64,000 nt of DNA from NCBI GenBank assembly GCA_019636735.1, contig JAHBWY010000008.1, positions 1 to 64,000 of the forward strand. The letters are read 5' to 3'. Shown piece after piece: positions 25,933 to 36,196 of the stretch (the first letter of the stretch is position 1; each line of letters opens with the position of its first letter). The notes under the pieces are model-generated. The model ran no database searches, was not told the origin of the DNA, and saw nothing but the letters and a program-made list of their open reading frames with translations. The translations under genes and the position numbers were made by a program. The DNA comes from Phycisphaeraceae bacterium (GTDB taxonomy: Bacteria > Planctomycetota > Phycisphaerae > Phycisphaerales > SM1A02).

Positions 25933-26049
25933 GCCAAGCATGACGATGATCCGGTCCAACATCACCGCCCGGCTCGGCTCTCGATGGGTGTCTGGATTTC
26001 CAGTGATGTCGAAGTCCAGCGACCCGGTCATCCTTGATTGGAGGCTGCA

Positions 26050-26961
26050 TTGAACCGGAGGTCCTCTTTGAACCAGCAAAGTGCCGGCAATGACGGGGCT
26101 CGTGTTGTCGCCAAGCTCTTCGAAACTCATGGCGATCGCCTTCATGCGCTCGCTCGGCGCCTCTGTGGTCATCGCGCTGATGCCGAGGACATGGTTCAGG
26201 AGGTCTTCATGAAGGCGCTTCGGAAGTGGCACACTTTCAAAGGCACTGCCTCTCCGGGGACCTGGCTCTTTGCGATTGCGGCGCGCTCGTGCAAGGCAAG
26301 GACACGACGCAAGGGTGGAGTCGATCGCCGGGTCCCGGCGTTCTCGCAGCTTCTGCCCTGGCATGAGAGGTGCGTCATGGAGATCGCCGCCGAGCCCACT
26401 GGAATCGAGAGTGGTGCCGAGCGAAAGGAAGCGGTCGAACGGGTGCAGGCAGCGATTGTCCAGCTTCCGGAGCACCTGCGCCTGCCGGTGATCTTCAAGG
26501 ATGTGCTTGAACTTGGCTTGAACGAGACTGCCCAAGCCCTCAATCTCCATGCCGGAACTGTCAAGACACGACTGCACCGAGCGCGGCTCGCGCTACGAAA
26601 GGCGATGCGAGCGCGGTCCTCCCAGATTCCAGCGCCGGTGCCGATCTACGGGAAGCAGGTCTGTCTCGACCTGCTCAGAGCCAAGCTCGACGCAATGGAT
26701 CGAGGAGATGATCCGCTGCGGGTCCCTGTTCCAAAGGCCGAGCTCTGTGCACGGTGCGGAGCTGTCTTCCGCGAGCTCGACCTTGTGCAGGAGGCATGCG
26801 CCGAACTGTCAGAGGGCAGGATGCCGCCAGCTCTCAGGGCGCGCATCCGGGGACTGATCGAACATCAGGAGCGAACACGCCGAGCGATCTCATCTGAACC
26901 GCGTCGCGGTCGTCGACCCTTGACGGCCGCTGGCGCGTCAAAGGTGAAGGCAAAGGGGTGA
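26050..26961 (+). CDS. ECF-type sigma factor with C-terminal zinc-finger-like tail
   Basis: Region 2 is present (FETHGDRLHALARRLCGHRADAEDMVQEVFMKAL, then TWLFAIAARSCKARTRRK), and region 4 is LPEHLRLPVIFKDVLELGLNETAQAL with GTVKTRLHRARLALRKAM. The start is uncertain: TTG 26050 and TTG 26068 each follow GGAGG by 5-6 nt. After region 4 comes an unusual ~110-residue tail with CARCGAVFRELDLVQEACAEL, which resembles the zinc-binding anti-sigma domain normally encoded by a separate gene. It may self-inhibit or take the place of the missing anti-sigma partner. The regulon is unknown. Confidence 0.85.
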   Translation: MNRRSSLNQQSAGNDGARVVAKLFETHGDRLHALARRLCGHRADAEDMVQEVFMKALRKWHTFKGTASPGTWLFAIAARSCKARTRRKGGVDRRVPAFSQLLPWHERCVMEIAAEPTGIESGAERKEAVERVQAAIVQLPEHLRLPVIFKDVLELGLNETAQALNLHAGTVKTRLHRARLALRKAMRARSSQIPAPVPIYGKQVCLDLLRAKLDAMDRGDDPLRVPVPKAELCARCGAVFRELDLVQEACAELSEGRMPPALRARIRGLIEHQERTRRAISSEPRRGRRPLTAAGASKVKAKG

Positions 26962-27043
26962 TCGCGGGCCGAGCCGAGCGCGGGGGCTGCCGCGCAGTCA
27001 CGGTGCTCTGGGCGAGCAAGTCAATGCAAATGTCTGGCCGAGT

Positions 27044-27427
27044 TCATTCCGTTGCCGGTGAACCCGATCGCCCCTGGCAGTGTTCGAGCGCCGCAGCGAC
27101 CACCGTCGCATAGGTGTAGACAGGACCACCACCCATCATGGCAGCGACTCCGGCGCTGTCCATGATCTCGCGTGCGGTCGCGCCGTTCTTCAAGCACTTC
27201 TCGACATGCGTGTAGATGCAGGCATCGCATCGGGCGGCGATGCCCACGGCGAGGGCGATCAGTTCCTTGTGCTTTGCGTCGAGGCCTCCTTCGCCAGAGG
27301 TGTCCTTCATGATGGTCTGGAAGAAGGGAGCAAACGCCTTGCCGATCTCGGCCCCGCCCGGGAGTGCTTTCATGGCACTCATGGCCGTGGGCCATCGTCG
27401 ATAGAACTCTGAAGCGTTGTGATTCAT
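27044..27427 (-). CDS. Carboxymuconolactone decarboxylase-family (AhpD-like) protein
   Basis: A 127-residue helical CMD-family protein. The redox motif CxxC is present in RCDACIYTHVEKCLKNGAT, so it fits the AhpD-type alkylhydroperoxidase/disulfide group rather than the decarboxylase. It lies 21 bp behind the rhodanese gene on the same strand, so the two are likely co-transcribed and share a thiol/sulfur-redox role. Confidence 0.88.
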   Translation of the reverse strand: MNHNASEFYRRWPTAMSAMKALPGGAEIGKAFAPFFQTIMKDTSGEGGLDAKHKELIALAVGIAARCDACIYTHVEKCLKNGATAREIMDSAGVAAMMGGGPVYTYATVVAAALEHCQGRSGSPATE

Positions 27428-27448
27428 GGTGGTTTGGCTCCGGTGAGG

Positions 27449-28075
27449 TCACGGTCCGCAGCGATCGGAGGTGCAGGAGGCGGGCCGGGGCGTGATGCGG
27501 TTCCACGGCATCCAGCCGACCACCGTTGCAAGCGCACATGTGCCCGAGGCACCGGCGAAGATGAGGCCGGCGCCGAAGAACGCCGGGATGACCATGAACC
27601 GAGGATCAATCAACCACGCGAGCGCCGAACCGCTCAGCACGCACACGCCGATCACCAGTTGCACCTGTCGCATCACGCTGATCATCGATGATCCGGAGCC
27701 GCCCTCGACGGGGAGCGACTCCTTCTTCCACGCCTCGATCCCGCCGGTCATGTTCACGATCGCGGCGCCGCGCTCGATGAGAGGTGTCGCGAGACGACAG
27801 GCATCCTGCGATCGTCGGCCGCTTCGGCAGTGGATGACGATCCTCTGGCCCCCGGCGGCAAGTGCGGCGAGTTGGCCTGGATCGAACCGAGAAAGCGGAG
27901 TCAATCGTGCACCGGCAATCCGCTCCCGCGCGTGCTCATCGGGTTCGCGCACATCAACGAGAATCGCCTCGCCGGACTGAAGCCACTCCCGAACCTGCCG
28001 AGGGGTCGCTTCCAAGGGTGATCGGGCGCAGGATGAAGCCTGGGGAGTCGGAGTTTCTGGAGTGGAGGGGGGCAT
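27449..28075 (-). CDS. Rhodanese-domain protein with DUF2892 membrane tail
   Basis: A 208-residue protein. Residues ~22-120 are a rhodanese domain with the catalytic Cys in IHCRSGRRSQDAC and the family's VDVREPDEHARERIAGA opening. Residues ~130-195 hold two membrane helices matching DUF2892 (QLVIGVCVLSGSALAWLIDPRF, FGAGLIFAGASGTCALATVVGW). Rhodanese-DUF2892 fusions are thought to transfer sulfane sulfur at the membrane. It is paired with the CMD-family gene downstream. Confidence 0.88.
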   Translation of the reverse strand: MPPSTPETPTPQASSCARSPLEATPRQVREWLQSGEAILVDVREPDEHARERIAGARLTPLSRFDPGQLAALAAGGQRIVIHCRSGRRSQDACRLATPLIERGAAIVNMTGGIEAWKKESLPVEGGSGSSMISVMRQVQLVIGVCVLSGSALAWLIDPRFMVIPAFFGAGLIFAGASGTCALATVVGWMPWNRITPRPASCTSDRCGP

Positions 28076-28167
28076 GGGTGGTTGCTCCTGAGAGTCCCGA
28101 GTGGTGGATCGACGCAGGATCCGCGACCTCTTGGAGGCTGCTGGTCCAAGTCAGGTTCCAAATGGCT

Positions 28168-28484
28168 TCAGACGATTTCGCCTGATGGGGCCTGGCTGGC
28201 GCATTGCGGCAGACGCGCCTGGAGATTGCGGATCGAGGACCCGGACACCAGAACGCAACAGTACACCCCGGTGGAAGCCAGGGCGGTCGGCGCGTCGACG
28301 GACGCGGGATTCAGAATCACGCTCGACCAGATGATCGCTTCGAGCGAGTACTGGAAGACGCTGGCGAAGTTGACGCCGTCAGTGCTCCAGAAGCTGGCGA
28401 AGTCAGCCGGGCCGGTGCCGCTGCGGGGCTGGCTCAAGCCGAACTCGATGGCCTCGGCGCCCACCGTCGTGGTGGTGAACTGTT
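28168..28484 (-). pseudogene. Fragment of a secreted PEP-CTERM-type protein gene
   Basis: The minus frame reads TYQQFTTTTVGAEAIEFG, then RSGTGPADFASFWSTDGVNFAS. This matches the beta-domain common in planctomycete PEP-CTERM-type exported proteins (the FTV-TP... RSGTGPTSFALxxSxDG pattern). The fragment has no start; it abuts the end of the decayed insertion element at 28485, and the frame ends at 28168 without a sorting tail. It is most simply read as a gene broken by the insertion. Confidence 0.55.
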
Positions 28485-29536
28485 GGTAGGTGCTCGATCT
28501 CGTTGGTCGCCGTGCTGAAGTGCCACGGTGGTCGAGAACCACCGCCAATCACGCATGCGGCCGCTTCGGCGGCGCTGGTCGGGCCATGCACTCAGGGTCG
28601 GGGCGAGGGCTGCGGCGCATCGCGCGGTGGGGAACGCCCACCCCCATTCAACGAGGATGAAGATGGTGGCCTGTCCCTCGAGCGTGAGCGTGCCGGTGGC
28701 GTCGATGCCCCACATCGAATCGGGACGATCGGTGATGATCGAGCCGTCGTGAGTGTGCGGAAGCCGGGCGCTCGGCGCGACGCTGCGAGCAGACGCCGCG
28801 CATGATCCGGAGCACGCGCCGCGTCGAGTGCGGATGCCTGCGTGGCGGAGATAGGGCCCAGACCTTGTGGTGGCCCCTCCGACCCATGGCGATTCCTGGA
28901 GCGCGCCGCGGATGGCGGCGAGATTCGTTCGTCGGTGAGCGCAAGCGGCGTGGGCCGCGGCGAGCCGCGACGGGTGGCGTCTGCTGGACTTGCCGTCGGC
29001 GGAGGAGCGCGCGGTCGGCTGCGGGAGCTTCCAGACTCGGCAGACGCGAGCGAGGCCGTAGGGACGATTCGCGGAGGGAGAGCTGGCCTCGCTGCTCATG
29101 ACGAGCTTCCGCGGCGGAGGGCGGAGACCGTCCTCCAGGTGCTCGATCTTAGTGCTCGGCGTTAATTGATCGTCATATCTGGTCGCCAAGCTGCGGCCTT
29201 GAGATCGTGGATGAGCGTGTCGCGCTCGTCCGGACTTCGGCTCTGGAGACCGGACTGTCCGGCGGCGAGGAAGTCATCGCGCCATTGGGAGAGGCGTGCG
29301 GTCGAGACGCCGACTTCGGTGTGGGAGAGCGTGTTTGCTGCTTCGCCCTTCAGCAGGCGCAGGACGAGCTGGCTTTCTTTGGACGCGAACTCCATCGGCC
29401 CTGCTGGCGCTGCTCGCCACGCTGCGGTCGGCTGCGCCCTGCTTCGCGTCCGGTGAGGATCTGCGGTGGTGTCGTGGCATCGGGGCATTCTCCTTCGAAG
29501 CCCCAATCGTGTGTCCAAGGAGATCGAGCACCTACC
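28485..29536 (-). mobile_element. Decayed IS3-family insertion sequence
   Basis: The element is bounded by inverted repeats: GGTAGGTGCTCGATCTC at 28485-28501 and its reverse complement at 29520-29536. A few further matches inward (TTGG) bring them to about 24 bp. The span is 1052 bp, short of a full IS3 element. The interior encodes both halves of an IS3-type OrfA/OrfB transposase in different frames. No target-site duplication is evident at the flanks. The element is not mobile on its own. Confidence 0.7.
28520..29460 (-). pseudogene. IS3-family transposase remnant (OrfA + OrfB, frameshifted)
   Basis: The OrfA part reads SQLVLRLLKGEAANTL, then ARLSQWRDDFLAAGQSGLQSR, a typical IS3 helix-turn-helix. 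The frame then stops. The OrfB start appears in another frame as RPYGLARVCRVWKLP, followed after further damage by LRHAGIRTRR and DSMWGIDATGTLTLEGQATIF, which covers the first Asp of the DDE core. The region with the second Asp and the Glu is missing or unreadable. Several frameshifts and a 3' deletion mean it is non-functional. Confidence 0.65.
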
Positions 29537-29727
29537 CATCCGCCGAGTGACGCTTCCTGGCCATGACCGTAAACTCCCAGATCCAGGCCGAAGACTATCG
29601 GCCCGACTGGACCTGTCTCAGGGGGGAAAGTCAATGAAGCGCGGCAAGTACGCTTCCCGCCGTCAGATTTCAGAGTGACCCACTACCGATCTCTGCGCTG
29701 GCACCTGGATAGACTCGGGTTCGCGAA

Positions 29728-32600
29728 ATGGCGGAGTATCAGTACATGAAGGGACAGGAAGATATGGGCGCATCGCGATCCAGTTTTGACACGGTCACTG
29801 CATGTGATGCTCGCAGCACGAACGGCATCGTCCAATTCCGCCAACTGGCGCGGCGTTGGGGAGGATTGGCTCGCCTCGTGATTTTGGTTGGAACCGTGTC
29901 ACTGCCCGGCCTGGCCGCCCATGGCGACTTGATCCGCGTGTCGGGGCGTGTGCAACGCACGGATGGCCGTCCCATTTCCAATGCAGTCGTCTTCACGGAG
30001 TTCGGTGGCCACTCGGAGTGCCGTACGAACGGCACTTTTGAGCTTCGCGTTGATGTGCCGACGGGCGTTCGCCGTGTACGGATCACCGGCGTCACATCCA
30101 CTGATGAAGGCTCCCTCTCGGGGAGCCGAGAACTGGCGATCGAGGGTCAAACTGGAGACATTGAAGCTGGCGTCATCACTTTAAGTGCATCGCAGCTCTG
30201 TGATCCTTCGTGGCTTCCCTCATTCGGAGGCATTGCAGGCGTCACTGGCACGGTTCGTGCCCTCGCCGTGTTTGATGATGGATCCGGCAGAGGACCGGCA
30301 CTGTACATTGGTGGGGACTTTACGATCGCGGGGGGGGTCCTCGCCAACCGAGTTGTTCGATGGGATGGATCGGGCTGGTCATCGCTCGGGAGTGGCGCGA
30401 ACCTGGCGGTTCGCGCACTAGCCGTGTATGACGATGGCTTGGGTGGTGGTCCTGCGCTCTATGCGGCCGGCAGTTTCACGACGATCGGCGGCGTCGCGGC
30501 CAATCGCATCGCAAAGTGGAACGGATCAAGCTGGTCGGCACTGGGGCTGGGGGTCGGCGGCTCTGACGGTCAGATCGAGGCGCTCGCCGTATACGACAGT
30601 GGTACCGGGCCGGCGCTCTACGCCGGGGGGGGCTTCACGATCGCCGGCGGCTCACCAGCGAACAGGGTTGCCAGATGGGACGGAGCCAATTGGACACCGC
30701 TCGGCAGTGGCGTCAGTGATGTCGTGTTTGCATTCGTGATTCACGACGAAGGACCAGGCAACGGTTCCTCGCTCTTCGTTGGCGGTGGCTTTGTCTCCGC
30801 CGGAGGTGTGCCGGCCAACCGCATTGCAAGGTGGAACGGGATCGCGTGGTCGGCGCTCGGCACCGGAGTCAACAATGCTGTGAGGGCGCTCGAGGTGTTC
30901 GACGATGGTCTCGGCGGCAAGCCGATGCTGTACGCGGCGGGGAGCTTCACAATGGCGGGAGGGGCTCCCGCATCTCGCGTTGCTCGATGGGATGGCACCT
31001 CTTGGTCAGCCCTCGGACCGGGTCTCAACGACACGGTCAATGCGCTAAAGAGCCTGGATGATGACTCGGGCCCCCTTCTCTATGCGACGGGAGCATTTTC
31101 GAGTGCTGGCGGAACGGCTACGAGTCGCATCGCGCGTTGGAACGGTTCTCGTACTTCTGTATAGTGAGCTTCCCGGTTATCAAAGTGCTGGCCTCCATCA
31201 AACTCGAGGGCGAGTCATCTCCGAGGCTGGCAGTCGGAGGTGATTTTTCGATTGCAGGAGGACTTCCCGCTCTGCGGCTGGCGCTCTGGAGCGGCTCCGA
31301 ATGGTCTCTGCTGGACCACGGGTTTAACAACTCTGTATGGACCACTCTCGTCTTTGATGACGGTACTGGTGGAGGACCGGCGCTCTTCGTCGCCGGTGGA
31401 TTCGTGGCGATCGGAGATCAGTCCCTCAACAGAATTGCCAAGTGGGACGGAACGCAGTGGCTCCCCCTTGGGAGCGGCCTCAATGGACTCGTCTATGCGC
31501 TCGCCACACTGGGAAGCGGACCGGGGGGCGCACTTGAACTCTATGCTGGTGGTGAATTCACCACTGCGGGCGGTGTAAGCGCCAATCATATTGCCCGTTG
31601 GACAGGCTCGCAGTGGCTGCCGCTCGGCGCCGGTACCAGCGGAATCGTGACCGCGATGGCTGCTCACGCGCCATCTCCAGGCGCTCCGAAGCAACTCTAT
31701 GTGGGCGGGCAGTTTGCATTCGCTGGCGGACTGTTCTCGCAGGTGATTGCAAGCTGGACAGGTTCCCAATGGGTTGCGGTCGGAGGTCTTGGCGGCCCCA
31801 CCGCGAACATCCATGACTTTGCACATTTCGACGACGGGAGTGGTGTTGGACCTCAGCTCTACGCTGCGGGGTCCTTTCAGATCGCGGGCGGTGCTCCAGC
31901 GAACTTCATCGCCAAGAGAACGCCCACCGGCTGGGTGCCCGTTGGCGGCGGTACCAACGGAGTTATCTCTGCGCTCCTTGTGCATGATGATGGCTTTGGA
32001 CTGGGATCGGCGCTCTACGCCGCCGGTAGCTTCACCCTTGCAGGTGCTGTGCCGGCGAATGGGATCGCGAAGTGGAATGGAGCGCAGTGGTCTGCGCTCG
32101 GCGAAGGACTGACGGCGGGCAGCTTTCAGACATCGGTTGAGACACTGGCGTCATTCGACGACGGTCAAGGAGATGGCCCGGCGCTCTTCGCTGGAGGCGA
32201 TTTCACAGTGGCCGGCGGAAAGCCTGCCGCTTTCATCGCACGATGGGGCGGTCGCTCATGCAACACTTGGTCTGCGCTGCCGGGCATACTCAATGACCGA
32301 GTTCTGACACTTGCGGCCTACGAAACGGGCGGAGCCCGTGGACTGATTGCCGGAGGCTCTTTCAGGGCTAGTCCCGCTGCCGACAGTTACCTAGCGCGAT
32401 TCGGGGGCTGTCCGTCGCTTGAGTGCCTACCGGAAGACTTTAACTGCGATGGACTTGTAAACGGCTTTGAATTGGGGACCCTTCTTGGTCTATGGGGCCC
32501 CTGCGACAATTGTGTTGCTGATCTCGACTGCAACGGCATTGTGGATGCTGCCGACCTCGAGTTGCTCCTCAGAAACTGGGGCATCGCTGCGACTTCTTGA
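29728..32600 (+). pseudogene. Large secreted beta-propeller/dockerin protein, split by a frameshift
   Basis: Two adjacent ORFs (29728-31164 and 31137-32600) form one protein of about 955 residues. The first half has a hydrophobic export segment (LARLVILVGTVSLPGLAA), a carboxypeptidase-regulatory-like domain (~75-150), then repeats of ~52 residues (ALYAAGSFTTIGGVAANRIAKWNGSSWSALG). The second half continues the same repeats in a new frame and ends with EDFNCDGLVNGFELGTLLGLWGPC and a second dockerin unit. The shift lies near 31140-31165, inside a repeat. Either the gene is newly inactivated, or the assembly has a base error there. It is presumably a cell-surface protein. Confidence 0.75.
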
Positions 32601-32690
32601 TGAGCCGCCGGGAACGTCCACCCCGTCCCTGACCTTCCCCCCCGGAAACAGGTCCAGTCGGAGCGAACTCGGACGACGCGACGGTGGAGT

Positions 32691-33983
32691 TCAGAACGCC
32701 AGGACCGCGTCGAGGATCTGCGCGATGATGCCCTTGTCGGCGGCATCCTTCACGAAGCCGGTGTTCATTTTTTCGATCTTCAGATCGTGAATCTGGTTCG
32801 AGAGCACGGTGTTGCCCGAGGTGATGTCTTCGGGTCGGCAGCGGCCGGTGAGCTTGATCGAGCTCACCTCCTTGTCGTTCTGGATCGTCGTGCGTGCTTC
32901 GAGAATGAGGTTCCCATTCGGGAGCACCTCGATGACTTCCGCAGTCATGCGTGTGACGAACTCATCGCTCCGGTCGTAGTCACCCTCGCCCTTGAGTCGC
33001 TTGCGGCCGATCGCCTCAAAGACAGGTGCGTTGTGTTGCCCCGACTGCGTGGCCACTCCGGGCTGGCCGAAGGCGTCGAAGGAGAAGTTGCCCCAGGCGA
33101 CCTCGGCGGCAACGCTGTAGTTCTTCTTCGTGTCAAGCGTCTGCCCGCTCTTCGCTCGGCTTGCCTCGCGAACGACGATTTGGACAAGATCGTGTCGTGC
33201 GAACTTCCGCTGTTCCGGGCTTCGCACGGCGAACATGCTCATGGCCTCGATCGAGCCGGGCGCCACGGGCTGCTTGTCGAAGCGTGCCGGCCGCGACAGC
33301 GCCACCGCCAGGAGCGAGGCGTTGCTTCGCACAACCGGTTCGGGTGGTCCGGGCGGCTCCTCGAAGGTGGCGGCAAGGGCAACCGAGACCGCCGCAGGTG
33401 GAAGCGCGGCGCCGCTTGGGGATGCTGCGCCGCTGGCGATCGCACCCGGCTGTGCAGCGCCGGAAGCGGCACTCAACGCCGCTCGGCCAGCCGTACCAGC
33501 CGCCGAATTCGCACCCGTGGCCGCGCCCGTCGATGCGGTGCCGGTGCCAGCCGCGCTTGCGGCGCTTGGCGCGACAGCGGCACCCGAGGGGCTCGTGGCG
33601 CCGGGAGCTGGCGCCTGCGCTGCGACCGCCGGAGTCATCATCAAGGCGCCGCCCAGGGCGAGAAGCGACAGCGCAGTCACACCCGTGACTGAGTTGGCGC
33701 GAGGCGCATGCACGACGCGGTCGCGAGCGCCGCCGATGTACGACCGAGTGGAGGACACCTGCACGGCGCTGGGGCGTTGAACTTCCGAGGACCCAACGGC
33801 CAAGCCCGCGGCCATCGCCTGCGCGGCATCAGCGCGAAGGGCAGCCGAACTCTCCCAGTCTGCGCGAGTGGTCGTTGGCTCCATTCCCTCGGAGCCAGCA
33901 GCGCCAAGTTGATGGGCGGTGAACTCCGGGGCACCAGTCTCTGCCGGGCCGAACATTGTGGAGCGAGCGTTGCGTCGGGTCAT
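32691..33983 (-). CDS. flgH: Flagellar L-ring protein FlgH
   Basis: The C-terminal ~200 residues match FlgH: RKFARHDLVQIVVREAS, FDAFGQPGVATQSGQ, EVIEVLPNGNLILEARTTIQND and LTGRCRPEDIT, ending HDLKIEKMNTGFV. FlgH forms the outer-membrane ring of the flagellar basal body. The N-terminus is unusual: from ATG 33983 a hydrophobic export segment (TALSLLALGGALMMTPAVAAQA) starts only near residue 103, and about 70 residues of Ala/Ser/Gly-rich linker follow. Starting at GTG 33713 would place the signal peptide normally. Order flgF-flgG-flgA-flgH is normal, but flgI does not follow. Confidence 0.85.
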   Translation of the reverse strand: MTRRNARSTMFGPAETGAPEFTAHQLGAAGSEGMEPTTTRADWESSAALRADAAQAMAAGLAVGSSEVQRPSAVQVSSTRSYIGGARDRVVHAPRANSVTGVTALSLLALGGALMMTPAVAAQAPAPGATSPSGAAVAPSAASAAGTGTASTGAATGANSAAGTAGRAALSAASGAAQPGAIASGAASPSGAALPPAAVSVALAATFEEPPGPPEPVVRSNASLLAVALSRPARFDKQPVAPGSIEAMSMFAVRSPEQRKFARHDLVQIVVREASRAKSGQTLDTKKNYSVAAEVAWGNFSFDAFGQPGVATQSGQHNAPVFEAIGRKRLKGEGDYDRSDEFVTRMTAEVIEVLPNGNLILEARTTIQNDKEVSSIKLTGRCRPEDITSGNTVLSNQIHDLKIEKMNTGFVKDAADKGIIAQILDAVLAF

Positions 33984-34019
33984 GATGTGTGCACCTTGGT
34001 CGAGAAGTCGGGCCCCGCG

Positions 34020-35297
34020 TCAACTGGCGCGCTGGCGCTGGGCAAGGACGGCTTCGCCTCGCCCGGTCACGGTGGCCGAGATGGTCGAGCGCTGGCGCTG
34101 ACCCGAGACCACGCGAACAAGTTCGATCACTTCGCCCTCGCGGCCGTCGCTCTGGGCGATCGCATCGACGCTGAGTGCGAGCGAGCCGACGACCGAGCGC
34201 ACCACGACGCGATCGCCTCGACGCACGAGGAGCTGACGCTCAAACTGCGAGTCGAAGATCGGTTCGCCTGCGCGGACGCTCGATGCGAGCACGCGGCCAC
34301 CCACCGCACCCGGGCGCACGATTCGGAGTCGCTCGCTGGGCCTGACCCACACGAGGGCTCCGTCAACATCGCCATCGCCCGGCTGATCGCCCTTGCGCAG
34401 GTCGCGCGACGCGACGGTCGCAAGCCGCGCGACTTCAGCAAACGCAGAGAGATTCGTTCGTCGCTCGACGCGTCCCTCGCGCCACCAGCGCACCGCGAAC
34501 TCGGCGCGATCGCCGTCGAGCAGCCCGATCGGTTCAATCTCGATTCGAAGGTGGTTCGGAACTTCCGCGAGCGTCGCCGCATCGAGTCCCTCGAACGAAA
34601 TGCGAACGGAGTCCGATGGTTCATTCAGAGCGCGACCGATGGCGTCGGCGACCAGCGCTCGCACCGATCGTTCATCGCTCACGGCAGAAGCCAGCACCGG
34701 ATCACTGCTTCCGCGTCGGCCTGCGCGACGGGGATCGATTCGCCGAGGCTCCATGCGTTGGGTCCCGTCGGCAGCAATCCCCCGGCCATCGCCGGCAGTG
34801 CCGGTCGGGCCGTCGGCGGCGCCCGAACGGCCGCTCGCCGCGCCGGAATCACCTGCACCGTCGCTTCGCCCGGTCCCCTTGGGAGCGATCGAGATTGGCG
34901 CATTTGCGCCAAGCGCGCCCGCGGCTTCGCTCAGGCGCGGGCGGATGACGACACGACGGCCTTCAAGATCGATGCGCGCCCAGTTCGCGCCAGCCTGTTC
35001 GAGACGGCGGCGAATCTCTTCGACGGTGACCTCTCGGGCCGGAGCGCCCGATGGAACGGTCGCGATGACCAGATCGCCGAAGCGCGACACCTCGCTCCCC
35101 TGCAACTCCGCGACATCGCGCAGGAGCACCGCTCCATCATCACTTCGCGCACGCACCGCGCTGCGCAGGATGATCGAATCGGCGCCCGCCGCAACCGCAA
35201 GGAGCCACGGCAGCGCGAGCGCCGCGTGGCGCGCAGGCCACCACCGGCGGTGGGGTGATCGGCTCGGCAAATGCGACGGAGCGTGCGTGGGCATCAT
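34020..35297 (-). CDS. flgA: Flagellar P-ring assembly chaperone FlgA
   Basis: A 425-residue protein with an N-terminal export segment (ARHAALALPWLLAVAAGA). The N-domain contains VLLRDVAELQGSEVSRFGDLVI. A Gly/Asp-rich low-complexity stretch follows (about 130-185). The C-terminal SAF-type domain carries ASRDLRKGDQPGDGDV, ASSVRAGEPIFDSQ, VRRGDRVVVRSVVGSLAL and ends with VTGRGEAVLAQR. FlgA chaperones FlgI in the periplasm. It is longer than enteric FlgA because of the linker. It lies 36 bp before flgH and 23 bp after flgG, in one operon. Confidence 0.85.
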   Translation of the reverse strand: MMPTHAPSHLPSRSPHRRWWPARHAALALPWLLAVAAGADSIILRSAVRARSDDGAVLLRDVAELQGSEVSRFGDLVIATVPSGAPAREVTVEEIRRRLEQAGANWARIDLEGRRVVIRPRLSEAAGALGANAPISIAPKGTGRSDGAGDSGAASGRSGAADGPTGTAGDGRGIAADGTQRMEPRRIDPRRAGRRGSSDPVLASAVSDERSVRALVADAIGRALNEPSDSVRISFEGLDAATLAEVPNHLRIEIEPIGLLDGDRAEFAVRWWREGRVERRTNLSAFAEVARLATVASRDLRKGDQPGDGDVDGALVWVRPSERLRIVRPGAVGGRVLASSVRAGEPIFDSQFERQLLVRRGDRVVVRSVVGSLALSVDAIAQSDGREGEVIELVRVVSGQRQRSTISATVTGRGEAVLAQRQRAS

Positions 35298-35320
35298 GGT
35301 CTCACCGAGGGGTCAGCGAC

Positions 35321-36127
35321 TCAGTAGCGCCAGAGGCTGTTGATGGTCTGCCAGTTCGAGTTGGCGGCCTGGATGACCTGACTGTTCATCTCGAACGCGC
35401 GCTGCGTCTGGATGAGTTGCACAAGCTGAGTCACGGGATCGACATTCGAGCTTTCGAGTGCACCCTGAAGGATGCTGCCATTGCCATCTTCAAGAGGGTC
35501 GTTCAGGATCGGCTCGCCGCTGGCCTGCGTCTCGATGTAGAGGTTGTTGCCGACGGGCAGAAGACCGGCCGGATTGATGAATCGAGCCAACTGAATGACG
35601 CCGAGCTGCGTCTGCTGCCCGGTCTGGAAGGTGGCCGTGACGACACCGTCAAGCGTCACCGTGACACCGATCGCCTCCTGTGGAATCACGATGTCAGGAA
35701 TCAGCGGCAGGCCCTGGCCATTCGCGAGGACGAGTTGTCCCTCGTTGTTCGGAATGAAGGTGCCCAGCCGCGTGTAGGCGATGCCGCCGCCGAGATCGTC
35801 GTTCGTCTCGATCTGGAAGAACCCTTCGCCCTGAACGCAGAAGTCGAAGGGCTGCCCTGTGGTGCGCGGCGACCCCTGCTGGAAGTTCTGCTGAATGCCC
35901 GAGACGCGCGTGCCCAGGCCCACCGAAATGCCGATCGGGCTGTACTGCCCGGAGACATTCTCGACACCCGGCTGCTGCTTCTGCATGTAGAGCAGGTCGG
36001 CGAAGTTCGCGCGGCTCGCCTTGAAGGCGTCGGTGTCGACATTGGCGAGGTTGTTCGCGATGACTTCAAGCTGCGTGGTCAGCGCGCTCAGTCCGGTCGC
36101 CGAGGTGTTGAGTGCGGTGGAGCTCAT
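35321..36127 (-). CDS. flgG: Flagellar distal rod protein FlgG
   Basis: A 268-residue distal-rod protein. The N-terminal rod/hook motif is LEVIANNLANVDTDAFKASRANF; the core includes GEGFFQIE and YTRLGTF; the C-terminal motif is VDPVTQLVQLIQTQRAFEMNSQVIQAAN, the flg_bbr_C helix that assembles in the axial tube. The length is standard. It is preceded by flgF and followed by flgA on the same strand. Confidence 0.95.
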   Translation of the reverse strand: MSSTALNTSATGLSALTTQLEVIANNLANVDTDAFKASRANFADLLYMQKQQPGVENVSGQYSPIGISVGLGTRVSGIQQNFQQGSPRTTGQPFDFCVQGEGFFQIETNDDLGGGIAYTRLGTFIPNNEGQLVLANGQGLPLIPDIVIPQEAIGVTVTLDGVVTATFQTGQQTQLGVIQLARFINPAGLLPVGNNLYIETQASGEPILNDPLEDGNGSILQGALESSNVDPVTQLVQLIQTQRAFEMNSQVIQAANSNWQTINSLWRY

Positions 36128-36196
36128 GGGTGAGGTCTGTGGGCGTGGGGTGCGAGAGAGGGCTCAAACTCATGTCGCGTTCGAGCGCTCGCGGGT

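Noticed and set aside
33708..35258. 516-codon plus-strand ORF
   Set aside because: Antisense to flgA and flgH; shadow reading frame.
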